DNA of 64,000 nucleotides, from contig CM034099.1 in assembly GCA_019914945.1 (NCBI GenBank), forward strand, positions 3,286,001-3,350,000, read 5' to 3'. Positions within the stretch are counted from its first letter, which is position 1. Each line of letters begins with the position of its first letter. A model generated the notes under the pieces. The model saw nothing but the letters and a program-made list of their open reading frames with translations. It was not told where the DNA came from and did not search any database. Origin of the DNA: Typha latifolia. Lineage: Eukaryota > Streptophyta > Magnoliopsida > Poales > Typhaceae. This document shows, one piece after another, positions 16,982 through 30,100 of the stretch. The position numbers and the translations under genes were made by a program.

Positions 16982-19427
16982 ATGAGCCGCAACTTTCTCA
17001 TCAATGGAGGCGTGCGAGCTCGTGATCTCCTCGTGGTCCTCCACCATCATTCCCGCTCTCGCCTCTCCGATTCGATCTCGACGCCGTCGGCTTTGCCGCT
17101 CTCGAGATCCTACGTCAAATCCCACCTCCTCTCTTCCAAGTTCAAGAGTTCCTCCTCCTCCTCCTCCTCGTCGTCCATTTTGTCCTCTTCCGCGTCTTCT
17201 TCCTCTTTGGCCGCGGTTGCTACTAGGAATGGATTCGTGGGGTGGTACCTCGGCATGATCGAAGCGCGGCCAGTTCTCACGAAGAGCCTCACCGCTGGGG
17301 CTATATTTACCGCTGCAGACGTCTCGTCCCAGGTTCGTGAGCCTCTAAAGATCACTTTTTTGTGTCGTAAAAATCGATTTTTTATGTTATCGGGAAATAA
17401 CACAGTTTTGCTTCGGGATACGGGTAAATTGGACTGTGAGATTATGGAATGGTGGATATATTTTTGAATGAAAGGAGGTCAGGGGTTGGAAAAGTAAATT
17501 TTATAGGAATTTTCGCTGCTTATATTATTGTATTGGAGGATGTTGTTTACAAGTAGGCACTACGTGTATGGAATTTCCATTTTTAGTTGTTATGATTCGG
17601 ACATACTTATTGCAGGCTAACTCAAAACTAATGGAATTCGTCAACTCAATTGTCAATACTGTGCAGTTTTCTAGATCGCCAAAACCAAATTTAGGCTGTC
17701 TTTAAACATAGTAGTAGGTTTTTTTTCTTCTTTTTTCCCATTTTTTAGCTTAGGTGGAGCTGGAGAGCGCAGAGGAGAGATCCTAATGCACATGATACTT
17801 GGATCTGCTCGATGTCCTTCTGAATTCCACTTTGCTTAGGCACGCGATACAAAAGGAGTCTAAGGTGTACCGAATATGAATGCATATTCTGATAGAAATA
17901 TAATATCTGCTGAACTGTTAGAATTTCTCCTCATCCTATAATCTGTTTATTTGAAAATCAAGGTGTTGAATGTAATGCTGCTCGTTTTAAATTCTCCTTT
18001 CTGACTGGATTATCTAATTGTATTGCCAAAATAAATGGTATATTTTTTTGTCAGATTATCGCATGGGAGTCCGATTATTCTCTTGACTGGATGAGAACAA
18101 TGCGTATGGCTAGTTATGGGGTGCTGATTTCAGGACCCTCATTGCACCTATGGTTTAATTTTGTGTCAAAAGTTCTTCCAAAACGCGATGTATTCACTAC
18201 TTTCAAGAAGATGGCTATTGGGCAAACCATTTATGGTCCTATAATGACAACAATTTTCTTCTCTTTCAATGCTATATTACAAGGTATTATTGCTTTTCAT
18301 CATTGCCACATAAGCAGGAAAATAGTTCACATTAATAATAATATTTTTATTAGGTTGTACGCATGTGCTGGTGGTAATGTTTTGGAATTTATGAGTGGAA
18401 TCTCAGTAGGCTGCTGCTTTAACACGAATAAATTATCTCTAAGTGGTTATTGAATTTTCTTTTACTAATCTATCTATTTCCTTGTCATATAGAAGTTGAA
18501 TATCTTGCTTCCTGTTAGCATTTGTATTCATCATGCTTTAATAAAAAAAATTCTTGTAAATGTCAGTCTACTACTTAGGGAGTGAGATTTTCTCTTCTTC
18601 TTCTAATACTACACAGGCATTCTGAACTGTATAGACGATAAGATAGTTGGCTTCTTCCCTTTCGAGTTTTACTTTGAGATATACATGAATAACCATCTAT
18701 TTTTATCATACAATGAATGCATAGTTGGCCCTCCTATTCCCTTCCTTTAACTATGGAGGAAAACAAGCCAACAAGACAAGATGTTTATTGTTCCATCAAA
18801 GTTCTCTGGATTATGTCTGATAATTTCATGTTGCTGGAAGTTGATAAATATATGTTAGTATCTGCAGGATATGGTCTATGGATGTGATAATCCATACCAA
18901 GTTCCATTCTTCAGATAGTACTAAATAAAAAAAGGAACAAAACAACAGCACCCATGCTGTTGTCTTTCCAGGGATAGTAGTTGCAATTTTATTATGTCAA
19001 GGCTTCATGCTCATTTAAAGCACCCTTCTTTCTATTGTTGTTGCTGTTGTTATTGTTTATCAGCATGTTTCCATGCTCTGATTCTTGTGGAGTCAAGCAC
19101 AGGTGAGACCACCGGTGAGATCATTGCCAGGTTGAAAAGGGATTTGATACCCACATTCAAAAGTGGGCTTGTTTACTGGCCCATGTGTGATTTTATAACT
19201 TTCAGATTTATCCCTGTTCGTCTGCAGGTAACTTCTGATATTCATGTTGCTGTTTAGGTATATGCTTATATCAAATTAAACAATGTTACTACGTTACTAC
19301 TATTTTCAACTTTTTCTTTTCTTTTCAGCCATTGGTGAGCAACTCATTCTCATTTCTTTGGACAATATATATCACGTACATGGCAAGCTTAGAGAAACCA
19401 AGTGTGGAAAAGATAGCAACCGACTGA
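16982..19427 (+). CDS. Mpv17/PMP22 family membrane protein (4 exons)
   Basis: A small multi-pass membrane protein of the Mpv17/PMP22 family, whose members sit in mitochondrial inner, peroxisomal or plastid membranes and are thought to form channels. Exons are 16982-17332, 18055-18283, 19103-19227 and 19329-19427, giving 267 residues. Residues 1-83 form a Ser/Arg-rich, acid-poor extension with a run of ten serines, consistent with an organelle transit peptide (inference). The family domain follows, starting GWYLGMIEARPVLTKS, then the WPMCDF signature (219-224) with FIPVRLQ downstream, and a short tail ending KPSVEKIATD. The first ATG after the in-frame purine-rich leader was taken as the start. 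All introns are GT-AG. The extension makes the protein longer than the minimal family member of about 180-200 residues. Its exact compartment is not shown by the sequence. Confidence 0.92.
17333..18054 (+). other. Mpv17-like intron 1
   Basis: A 722-base intron with a GT donor after GTCTCGTCCCAG and a TTTTTTTGTCAG acceptor. Nothing else seen. Confidence 0.7.
18284..19102 (+). other. Mpv17-like intron 2
   Basis: An 819-base intron joining CAAG to GTGAGACC so that the Gln-Gly codons are restored. Nothing else seen. Confidence 0.7.
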
Positions 19428-22317
19428 TTACGTGTGACCAAATATAACAACCAACTCGTTATTTGGGACAATAGTCACTCTATATATGCAATTTTCTCAT
19501 TTCCTTGAGGTACCAACATGCACCTTGAAATTAAGGTACGTGAAGAAGCACTCACTAATACTTTGATTTATATATTGTCTGAAAAAAAGAGAAAATTCCC
19601 ATAAGTTTAGAAGATGCTAAAATCTTTTCTTCTAACTTTTATCATCTGTCCTCTAATTTTAGAGGAAATCAATTCGCAAATTACTGGACTTTTATCTTTT
19701 AATTTTGTCAGATGTTCCAGAGAGGTAAATTCCATGCAATCGTACTCATATAAAATGTCATCTGAAATTCATCCTTTCTCATGTTTCATTCATCACTTGG
19801 TTAGTACATAACTTGTAGAAAAGTCAGAACTATACTATAGTACATTCTACGGCATTTGTTGTGATCGATAATGTTTGGTTCTGCTTCTTGCTGATTTCAC
19901 AGACAGCTGGGACAGGCCGTCCGAGGAAACAGCTGAAAACACATAGCAATTTCAGTTTTGAAGTACCTTATACTGCTAGGGATGAAGGGTATATGCTTAA
20001 TATGGCAGTCACATGCCCAGAGGCAGTGACTGTTTGTTTATTTATTTATTATTGTTATTTTGTTAAGTTAAGACCAAGAAACTTGATTGTTGAGAGTGTC
20101 TGTAGAAACTCAGGTGGGTCATTTTTAAGTTTCAGCTTCACTTTTTTAGGAACAAAATTATAAACAGCTTAGCGAAGCTGAACATGTTCAGATCCTCAAT
20201 ATATGCTTTTGTTCAGATGACAATCACAGCTCAAAAGTAGTTGTTTCTGATATTTATCTTGTCTGATTCTGCTTGATGGCGTCCTTGATTCCAGTGTCTG
20301 GAGCTGGTTTTCGATATATACCAAGAAGCATCTGGTCCCAGTGTCCTGTATTGCATTGGATGGCCTTTGCATGAGGTGTACTCGATTGTAACTAAGCAAT
20401 CTCATCAATGGAGAAAAATAGCATGCCAATATTGTTGTACCGTGACATCTATCTTTCTTCCAAGCCTTGCTCATAGTAGTGAGGATGGCTGCCTTTGCTC
20501 ATGAATGTAAATTCTGGTACTGAGGAACCCAGGACTTGAAACATTTTCATGGATTATTTCTTCTTCTAAAATGGCCCTTGCATTTTTCATAGAAAGCATC
20601 TTAGTTGAGGAGGTTTTCTTTTCCAAAGTCGATGATACCCGTCAATTGACCCAATTGTATAAATCATCATGTGTTTTCAATTTAAATATTTAAACCCTCC
20701 CTATATTCTAAATTAAAGTGTAACTATTAGTCTCGGTCCCTAATAGAAGGTGAATTGATAATTTTATTCTTATGTATTAAGTCATGGGTGAATAGTATTT
20801 TCTTTCTGGTGGAAGGAATACTTTCATTATATAAATATAATCTTATGACGGAAGAAATTAGTCAATAATTGATACTATCAAATACTATGGAATTTTTTTA
20901 AAATTTAAATACAATTTTTCTTAAATATTTAGAAGAGTGATTCAGTGTGTTTTACGGTATCTTATTCAAATGTACAGATTGAATTAAAAATAGTTAAAAG
21001 AGAGAGAGGCTATAAACTGGGATAAACACAGACCAACTTTGGGTTCGAAATTAAAAATAAATAAATAAAAGATTCGTATTAAATTTATTTACTTATAGGA
21101 AATCGTTGGCCAATTCAACCGACACCAATCTTATGATTTCTGTCCCTGGATGTACATTCTTTCTTCCAATAAATGGGCTCTGGGTCCAGGATTTGGATTA
21201 TTCTAAGAATCTACTTTGAGACGAGTGATGGTTTGTGTATCAAAGTTTTGGGTAGAGAATTTATTCACCAACAGTGGATAGACCATTGTAATAAGCTACT
21301 AGTCCACATGTAATCTGAACGTTTGTATCTGCTCAATTTCATTGTCACTACTTAGCTCAAAAGTCCCAGTAGAATTGTTCGTAGATTTTGTTCAACTAAA
21401 CGACGTAGCGAAAAAGAAAAGGAAATTAAGCAACAAAATTCCGTTCATCTTTTTCCAAGGAAAGAACAAACTTATACTCCATCAAGGTCTTGTCCACTCT
21501 TGCCTTGGAGTAGAACAAATTGCTCAATGAGTTCTTTAAAATGTGTGGCTGTGTTTTCGCTCCTTTATCCAATGATGTATCCAAACTAATTAGTGTGGTC
21601 CCTTTTTTTTTTTTTTTTGTTTCCTTTTAATTATCTCTTTTTATATTTAGAGGCATAATCCACTGTCTTATCTAGATTTGATCGTCTTCGTTAGTATCCT
21701 GCTCTCAGATCAATTCCCTCTACTAGCCGCTGTTAATTATTAGAAAATTTAATAAAAAAATGCCTTATCTTTATTTTTATTATTATTCACATCGTACTAA
21801 TGAATATTTATCATTTAACTTGCATTTTATTTAAATGTCTCGGAGAATCTGGCCATTGTTTTCTTAACGACATTCTTAACGGTTAGTTACCATATAGATG
21901 GGTTAAATAATTATAGATACATAATGATCTTAATACTTTTAAATAAGTCTTTTTAGGTTAACGTAAAAGCAAACAGAAAATATTTTTTAAAGTCCACTAA
22001 GGTGTTTTTAATTGTTTATCTTGAAAATAATAGGAAATTCTCTATTCAATTAGTTGTTAAGGTAAAATTAATTCATGGTATTTTTTTAGCAATATTTTAA
22101 GTAAAATATAGTGGTCGAATAATAAATCTCTATATAATTAAATAAGAATGACAATAGAAATAAAATTTTCAGATTTACTAGTTGCTTCCATGACATTATT
22201 TCATATGATGCAATGCTTCCAAATGATTGTGCTATCAGCTGAAATGGCCTGTGCTCCAATTTCCATCATAAAGGTTGTGGAATAATAAGGTGTGCAACTT
22301 TCTTTCACTGTCTATTA

Positions 22318-22343
22318 CCAGTAGTAAATTCTTTTACTACTGG
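22318..22343. repeat. Perfect 11-bp inverted repeat
   Basis: CCAGTAGTAAA, a 4-base loop and TTTACTACTGG form a short perfect hairpin in intergenic AT-rich DNA. No function is inferred. Confidence 0.85.
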
Positions 22344-23070
22344 ATTTTACTATTGTGATGGTAAAGACATACATGTCTAAGAGTATTTGCAAAGTTACTT
22401 GGAGGAGAGGAAACTAGTTTTTAACCAATCCAGGCTTCTTTGAAACCTTTTTAATTGAAATAGACAACTCCTGAATTAATACTAAATGGGGTTTGTTGGA
22501 CTAAATTTATCGACGTTTTATTTAAGAAGTGAGTACACTATATGTTCAGGATCTTCTTCTTATATGTAAGATACTGAATTAATTAGTATTTTATGTGTGA
22601 TTAAAATAAAAAATAAAAAATAAAGATAGACTTAGTTGAATCTATTCTGCACTTTCAATTATAATGTTTATTCCTACACTTTTAAAAACATCATATTCTT
22701 TTAACAAGTCTATCATATATATGTCATGTATTCATACTAGATTTCTAATAGATATATAGAATTTGAATTGGCTGTTCATAGTGTGGAATTTAAGTGAAAC
22801 CTTGTCTTTTCTAGTAACATTTTTCTATACATCACCTAACAGTTAGAAAATTAATATAATATTTGGAAAATACACAAGAAAAATATGAGATTCTGAACTT
22901 TTTTTTAATGTCAAATGCTACTGCTTTGAACCATCCATCACCACATCCTTCCGTGTCATCAGTTGACATGTTAATCCAGAACTCCTCCCTCTGCTCCTCT
23001 CACAAACTACTGGCTCTCTGCCTTGTGATGGAGACATGCTCATGATAAAGAAGAGGAGAGGAAGAGGAAG

Positions 23071-23072
<2 letters not shown>

Positions 23073-23118
<46 letters not shown>
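23073..23118 (+). repeat. (AG)23 microsatellite in the DOT3 leader
   Basis: An uninterrupted AG repeat of 46 bases ends 17 bases before the DOT3 start codon, so it probably lies in the 5'UTR. GA repeats near plant start sites can bind BPC/GAGA-binding proteins; that role here is inference. Confidence 0.95.
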
Positions 23119-23121
<3 letters not shown>

Positions 23122-23135
23122 CTTTAGCTGCAGGA

Positions 23136-25982
23136 ATGTTTGGAGTTGATCAGGTGACTTCACCAATACTGAAGAAGAAGCAGCAGCTGCTTTCCTCTGC
23201 TATGAAGAGAACCAGTGAATGGTCTTTTCTTCATCTCTTGAGCCTTTCCTTCTCCTTTTCTCCTTTTCTTTTCCTGGTTCATATATCATTTGGGTTCTGA
23301 AATGGGTGTTGATAGGATTTATCCTACCCCCCTCTCTTTTGGGTTCTGCCATACTAGTTCGATTGAGCTGTTTGCTTGTTTGGTTGGAAAAATTGATAGA
23401 ATTAACTTCTTCATGAGGGAGAGGTTCTCCTAACAAGAGATAGAAAGAAGTGGATTGAGTGTCAATATTTAGTCATGCACTACTTGGATAGATGGATGGC
23501 CATTTATATATTGAGATAGAGAAAAGATATAAACATAGTATTATTGTGTCAGACTTTACAGTAATTTCTACTTTTCTTGGTTGTTTTGTGTAGGATTTGT
23601 TCACAAGACATTCCCAGTGACATCAAAGTTCAAGCTGGAGAATCCAGCTTCAGTTTACACAAGGTAATTCAAACATAAAAAGGCAGAATTGCTTTAATAT
23701 TTTTATGAAACAAAACAAGCACATAGACTTCAAATAGGTAGAAAGTGAGTATTTCCAACTTACAAAGCAAGCACATATACATGATTCAATTGGGTGACTC
23801 TAAAGCACTTCTAATGAAACGTAATCTTTTTCTTGCAGTCCCCTTTGGCTTCCAAATGTGGCTATATAAAGAAGCTGATCTCTGAAGCCAGTGACTCAAC
23901 AATCTCACTAATCGAAATCCCAGATGTTCCTGGTGGTGCTCAAGCATTTGAGCTCGTAGCAAAATTCTGCTATGGTTTGAACTTTGAGATCACTATAGAG
24001 AATGTCGCTATGCTCCGTTGCGCGGCTGAGTACCTCGAAATGACTGAGGATTATGAAGTCGGAAACTTGATAAGTACAACTGAAGCCTATCTGGAGGAAG
24101 TAGCATTAATGAACCTCTCAGGCGCCGTCACCGTTCTACACAAGTCTGAGAACCTTCTTCCCATGGCCGAGAAGATAAAATTAGTCAATAGGTGCATTGA
24201 TGCAGTATCATGTATAACCTGCAGTGATAGCCAGTTCTATTTATCCTTGAGGGCTGAAAATAGCCATGACAGCATAAGTTCTTCATCAGCATCGCAGCCA
24301 AAAGCAATTGTGCATTGGTGGGCCGAGGAATTAACCGTGTTAAGAATTGATACGTTTCAAAGAGTTATCATTGCTATGAAGGCAAGAGGTTGTAAAGAGT
24401 ATGCTCTTGGACCAGTAATTATGCTCTATGTGCAGAAATCTCTGAGAGGTCTGGTGAGCCACAATCATTTCTTGGCCTCCTCCTTTTCAAGTTATAAATT
24501 TTGTCTACTATTACTGTGAAGTACTCTATTGATGAAATATACTATTTGACCATCTGAGGATGCTGCAGAAAATTAATTAGATGATCTTGAGAAGCCAGGA
24601 CCAGTTTGTTAAACAATCAACAGATTATGATAACACAAGAGACCAACTTGAGAATTCAATGCTTTATTTCACATTTGCTTTGCGTTTGATTCCGGTAACC
24701 TTAATGCAGGACATATTTGGAAGAGGAGGGAAGAAAATTGAGCCAAAGCAAGAGCATGAGAAAAGAATAATCCTTGAAACCATTGTGAGCCTCTTGCCAA
24801 GGGAAAGGAATGCAATGTCAGTTAGCTTCCTATCCATGCTTCTAAGAGCAGCACTATATCTCGAGACAACTGTAGCTTGCAGACTTGATCTGGAGAAAAG
24901 GATGGCCTTCCAACTAGGACAAGCTGTGTTAGATGATCTACTGATCCCTTCCTTCTCCTCGAACTCTGAAGCGGTGTTCGATGTCGATACAGTTCAGCGG
25001 ATCTTGACAAACTACCTCGATCACGAGCTGGAAGGACGTCAGTTGGGCTATAATACTGACGACGACTACATCTCTCCTCCACCTAGTGATATTGAGCAGG
25101 TTGGAAGGCTAATGGAGAGCTACCTAGCAGAGATAGCATCTGACCAGAAGTTGACCGTCGAAAAGTTCATCAGCCTTGGCGAATTGATTCCAGAACAAGC
25201 AAGGATTACTGAAGATGGCATGTACAGAGCAATTGACATATACCTGAAGGTGCAGTTCATCTATCTGGTTTACTTGTAAGCTTTACTGGGTTCATCCTCA
25301 TCTCATTGAAATCTTATGTATCCTTTCTCTGTATTTCTGATTAGTACGTGGCTCTTCTAATTCTAAGTTGCTCTTCACTTATGTTCGGATATTAGTTGAG
25401 GTGTGCTAATTCTAGGAGTTAGTTGGCAATTACTGTCTGTCAGTTAATACTGTTGCTTTACACTCACAGGCACATCCATCTTTGAGTGACATGGAGAGGA
25501 AAAGGGTGTGCAACTTGATGGACTGCCAGAGGCTATCTAGAGAAGCTTGTGCCCATGCAGCTCAGAATGATAGGCTTCCAGTGCAGACAGTAGTGCAGGT
25601 GCTTTATTGCGAGCAGCGGCGCCTTCAAGACACGACGAACGGAAACTTCACCTTCAACTTCACCGGCGGCGACTCACCTGCACTGTCCTATAGAGGAAAT
25701 TCTTATGCAACCAGACACGACAACGATGAGCTCTCGCGGTTGCAAAGAGAGAACGATGGCCTGAAAGTGGAGCTACTGAGGATGAAAATGCAGGTAACGG
25801 ACTTAGGAAATCCTTCAGCAAATTTAACATCTGCAGATAAGCCTCCATTGCCAAAGAAGTCGTTCATTAGCTCTGTGTCTAAAAAGCTCGGACGCCTTAA
25901 TCCATTCCTGAGGTTAGACAGCGTAAAGCCTACCAAGACACGGTCGAAACCGCCGAAGGACCGAAGGCATTCCATCTCTTGA
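23136..25982 (+). CDS. DOT3: BTB/NPH3 protein, DOT3-like (5 exons, complete)
   Basis: An NPH3/RPT2-family protein. These are BTB-containing adaptors, some serving cullin-3 ligases; Arabidopsis DOT3 acts in vein patterning and shoot/root growth. Exons are 23136-23221, 23594-23663, 23839-24453, 24710-25249 and 25470-25982, giving 607 residues with all GT-AG introns. The N-terminus ends in MKRTSEWICSQDIPSD, and the BTB domain covers about 35-130 (KVQAGESSFSLHK, CGYIKKLI, AKFCYGLNFE). The NPH3 domain begins at WWAEELTVLRID (about 213) and runs to about 475 (LPREKN-type LPRERNAMSV, MDCQRLSREACAHAAQNDRL). A short coiled coil (ELSRLQRENDGLKVELLRMK) leads to a basic tail, KKSFISSVSKKLGRLNPF and KPPKDRRHSIS at the end, as in DOT3. 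The start at 23136 was chosen over the in-frame Met at 23202 because family members carry a short segment before MKRTSEW; either is possible. Confidence 0.95.
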
Positions 25983-27140
25983 TGCATCAAAACTCGGTCT
26001 TTGGTGCATATGCTCTATATCTTTAATCGTTTCACTTAGAATCTTATTCACATGAATCTCACGGAACCTCAAATGTGTGTTAGCAATTAGTCTCAAGATT
26101 GGAGGAGGTGATAGTTCTGTGGAAGGATGCACTTCTTCCTTGGGTTGCTTTATGGCTATAAAGAGTGATGTTCATGTGAGCTATATTGTTCTGCTGTATA
26201 TCTTATCATCTTGTAAAACTTTATTGTAGCTTTTTTTTTTCCTTTTCTGTAATAAAACTTGATTGTATCTTTGGTCTTCTTTATAGTTTTATTACATTCA
26301 TGAATTACACAAAAATGTACGAGAGAGAGAGAGAGAGAGAGAGGAGAGCTCTAGAAGGAAAGCGGAGGGAGTGAGGGTCCGGAAGTGGAATCATGACTCA
26401 TCATGAGTTGCTCAATTGATTTGTGAAAATACTACTAGAAGAGCAGCGTGATCACAGGACGGAAATTTCTTACAGCTATGGAAAGTCAGTTTTAGTGCAA
26501 TTTTTCAGGAAACAATTATACTTTATAGTAGCTTACTAAAACTTTTTGAGAGAATACAGTAGCTTACTAAAATTAAGAACATAACAAAGAGGTGATACAC
26601 AGAAAATTCCTTCAATATATAATTAAGAATATCAACATTGATTTTTTATCAAAAAAGAAAAAAAAAAGACCATCAACATCGGTGGCTGAACAACTTGTAC
26701 TTGTACATTTTCAGAAGTTGAAGCAAAGTAGCATGAAATCGACTGCAATTTTTTGGGTCCAATAACTTAGAACCTTTCATTGGATCAGATGCGGTATATC
26801 CATGTCATCAACCGCTTCTCAGGCAACATAATTCTTCCAATAAGCTGATGTTGAAATGCATTTTCCAAACAAATTTTTTTATGTATCTATCAAACTACCA
26901 TATAGTATTTCTCAAGAAGATGCACCAGATCATTATTCGCAGCAGTGATCCACTGATCACTGTCTACAGCTGTAACTTGGAGGAAACAGCCTGAACCGAT
27001 CATCCGCTTCTTGTAAAACGGCTATTTTACACTGAAATGAGAAGGAGCACCTCACTACCAATTACTTTGCCCACCATTGCTCTCTTTTTCAGGTTCCTAC
27101 CTCTTGCATTCCTTCTGGTCTTATAGCACCACATGTTAAC
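25983..27140. other. Convergent 3' region of DOT3 and the helicase gene
   Basis: The two stop codons face each other across about 1.16 kb that should hold both 3'UTRs and polyadenylation signals. A GA microsatellite lies at 26321-26343. AATAAA-like AATAAAACTTG at about 26251 could serve DOT3. No gene is seen. Confidence 0.55.
26321..26343. repeat. (GA)n microsatellite
   Basis: About eleven GA units lie downstream of DOT3. Confidence 0.9.
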
Positions 27141-30100
27141 TCAACTGAATTTTCCAAGGGAACGCTCCTGCTCAAATCCAAGATAACAGTCTGATACTAG
27201 TATCAACTTTGTTTCCTGAAGCAGAAAATCAAAGATAGACGTCAGGCCATTAATAAAATTATGATGTATCAAATTTATCTACATGTAAATTGAAGATAGG
27301 TTGTAGCCATCAAGACAAAACAGAAGTGCTGTCTTATTCATAAGTTGCCTTGAATTTGCCATTCCAAGCCTGCTTAAGGTTAAGCCAACTGGAAAACCCA
27401 GTGAACTGGGTTATACTTAATTATCTCCAAGTAAATGGGAAGAAAATATACTTAATTGTCTTTCAACTTACAGTGAAAAGTAGAAGTACCTAAAGCTTGC
27501 AAGAAGCAAGGGAATCCTCACCTGGAGTTTGATCGGTGTTTGTGGTAATTCCATTTGAGTAACCAAGCGTTCTGAGAAACTTATTCTTTTCAGAGCATAC
27601 AGTTCTGAGTTGTTAACATTCCCCAAAACTAGCCACCAGGCTTCCTCTTTAACCTGAGGATACAGAAATTAAATATATTATTAGATAGAAGTACACAAAT
27701 GCTAAATTGGAATAAGTATATATAAGTTGCAAGGAATACAAAATTACAAGAATTTGAATTGCATATTTACTTTTCCAGACAACTAATGCCCAGACCCAAA
27801 GTAAAGGATATAGATAAATTTTCCTTTTACTTCTTAGCAAAGCATTTAAAGTCCATCCCACGATTCAAAGGTTGCAATGAACATGAAAATTTCTTGCAGG
27901 ATAGAAATACATAGCACTATCTCTAGGTTGTACTAATTTCTATTGAACATTTAAACTAGGTCGCTATATTAACAGTTCTCCAGTTTCCAACTAAGAGATT
28001 AGTAAAATATTACTCTTCCAACCAAAGTGTTAATTCGATTCCAGGAACTTCCCTTAAATAGCGAGTGTCTAAATTATTGGTCCCATATTATATTTCACCA
28101 GAATGGAGATGAGTCCAACAGTTTTGCAGTAACATTTTCTTTTCTTTAGTAGTTTCAGCTGATAGATTCTTATAAACTGGAATATGTTAAATTTAGAGTT
28201 TCATTTCCACTTTCATGAATTACAATATCTTTCTTTAGTAAAAATTTAGCCAACTGGGTTGAGAGTTGAGCTGGAAAAACCATGGAAACACTGATAACTG
28301 CTGAAAGCACCGAAATTACTGAAGCTTGAGCAGTTCCAGATAGGCTTTGACCAAAAGTAAGACTACTAACTGTGTAGCAAACTTTCTATCATGGATGTGA
28401 GAGGTTAATTCTTTGAACAGCAACTACATTTTGTCTGCGAATAGAAATAAAAAAAATGCCTTTACCTTGGGAAATCTAGGAGCAAATGCTCTCGATGTTG
28501 AACGCCTAGAGTTAGTCTGTTCCAATTTGATGCTAAGAACTGGAGATTTTGATACTCCGGCATCTTTGTTTTGAAGTCTCACCTTCAATTGTATACGTGG
28601 AAAGTATTGTAGATCCTGCCAAAATAAAGGCATAGTGCAAAAGGGCAAATATGTTGAGCATCATCATAAGAGTAACAAGACTCATAATAACACGTAATTA
28701 ATCAAGTACATATCAGGAAGAGGAAATTTAATATGCATTATAAATAATTCAATTTGCTAAATGATTTCTCAAAAGAAAAAAAGTTACATAAGATCAGAAT
28801 GTTTATTGAGATTCTCATAGTTGGAACTCAGAAAAGAAGGGCACATCTTCAGATTTACTCTAACAAACCTATGCAATCTCAATTTTTTCTCATAATTCCC
28901 ACTAAGAAACTAAAGAAAAATAAATAGAACTATCACACCATACATATTAATTAAAACGTAAATTCAACGGACAGTCAGCGGTGTTATTACTTATTCCATC
29001 TGCTGAAGTGAGTAAAAAAATCTTGAAAAGACAGACGAGTGCAATATATTGGTCAGCTAAGTATCTTTTTCACATTAGACAAAGTACAAGCAGCACATAA
29101 AATCATTCTATGTAGCCTTTTCTTAGCCTACTTTTAACCTACATAGGATGTATATGCATAAGTGCATGCAACGAAAGCCAAAACTCAATGCGACAAACCC
29201 AAAATTTATAACATAAATAAATAGATAAAAATTAGAGATAATCATTTATGCCTTGTTTGCTTTAAGACAAGATCAATTCTAAAAAAATAAGGTCTTCATT
29301 CTAAAGATAACTATTCCTATGTTATTCTCAAAATAAGGTCTTCATTCTAAAGATAACTATTCCTATGTTCACTTGTGGTTTAGAATAAAAATGCAATAAT
29401 TATTTTTGATGTGATATAAAGTGAAAGAAGATATGGAGAAATTGTGTTTTGTGTTTTTATGAAATTACCAAGAATACCTTTTGATTTAATATAAAGTAGG
29501 TTAATAAGATAGATATCAGATATAAATTAGTAATCTAATTAGTGTGTGGTATAAAATATAATTTTGATAAATAATATTTGTATTCTAGAATATGATTATT
29601 ATGATGTTTAGCTGTTATCTTAGAATAAAGAGTTGCATTTTAGAATAAGAAAAAAGTTATTCCTGAAGTAGACGAAGGCTTAGATAATGAGAGATTTAAT
29701 TCTATCATTTTCTTATTAGGACTTGGATTAGAAGATATAATTCTATCCTACAGTCCTTATAGTTTAGATTTGATCAAAATTCATCATCGATGATATATCA
29801 ATTTAAGTAAAGGAAGAGATTAGAATCCCATCTTATTAGGATTATTTTTATTTTTTTACCTATTAAAGGAGGGTAAAGGTTAGATTAAACTAAACCCTAG
29901 AGTGAGTGTTTAAGGGAGTGAGAGGTTGACACTGTAGCTATAATGACATACCTGAGAGATAGAAAAAGAGAGGAGAGATAGGAAAAAGAAAGAGAATAAG
30001 GAGTACAGTATACTAGAGCGAGAAAATGGAGAAAAGGAAAAAAGAAAAGTGAAAGAAAAAAAGAAGATAGAAGAAGAAAATAGTGGAACGTCTCAAAACT

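Larger units (their letters stand above)
19428..23135 (+). other. Mpv17-like 3' flank and DOT3 upstream region, 3.7 kb
   Basis: No conserved coding sequence is seen. 19428-20600 includes mixed-composition sequence that may be 3'UTR of the Mpv17-like gene. A short open stretch near 19905-20030, following CACAGACAGCTGG, resembles no family I know. 20650-22860 is AT-rich. A T-run lies at about 21603-21618 and a perfect 11-bp hairpin at 22318-22343. The DOT3 promoter should lie in 22000-23070, ending in a GA repeat. Confidence 0.5.

Noticed and set aside
17110..17403. Minus-strand open frame opposite exon 1 of the Mpv17-like gene, rich in Glu
   Set aside because: It is the complement of the serine-coding TCC repeats of the real exon.
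19860..20163. Open stretch downstream of the Mpv17-like stop as a further gene or exon
   Set aside because: No family resemblance, no supported splice join to the upstream gene (which already ends in a normal C-terminus), and low-complexity text near its end.
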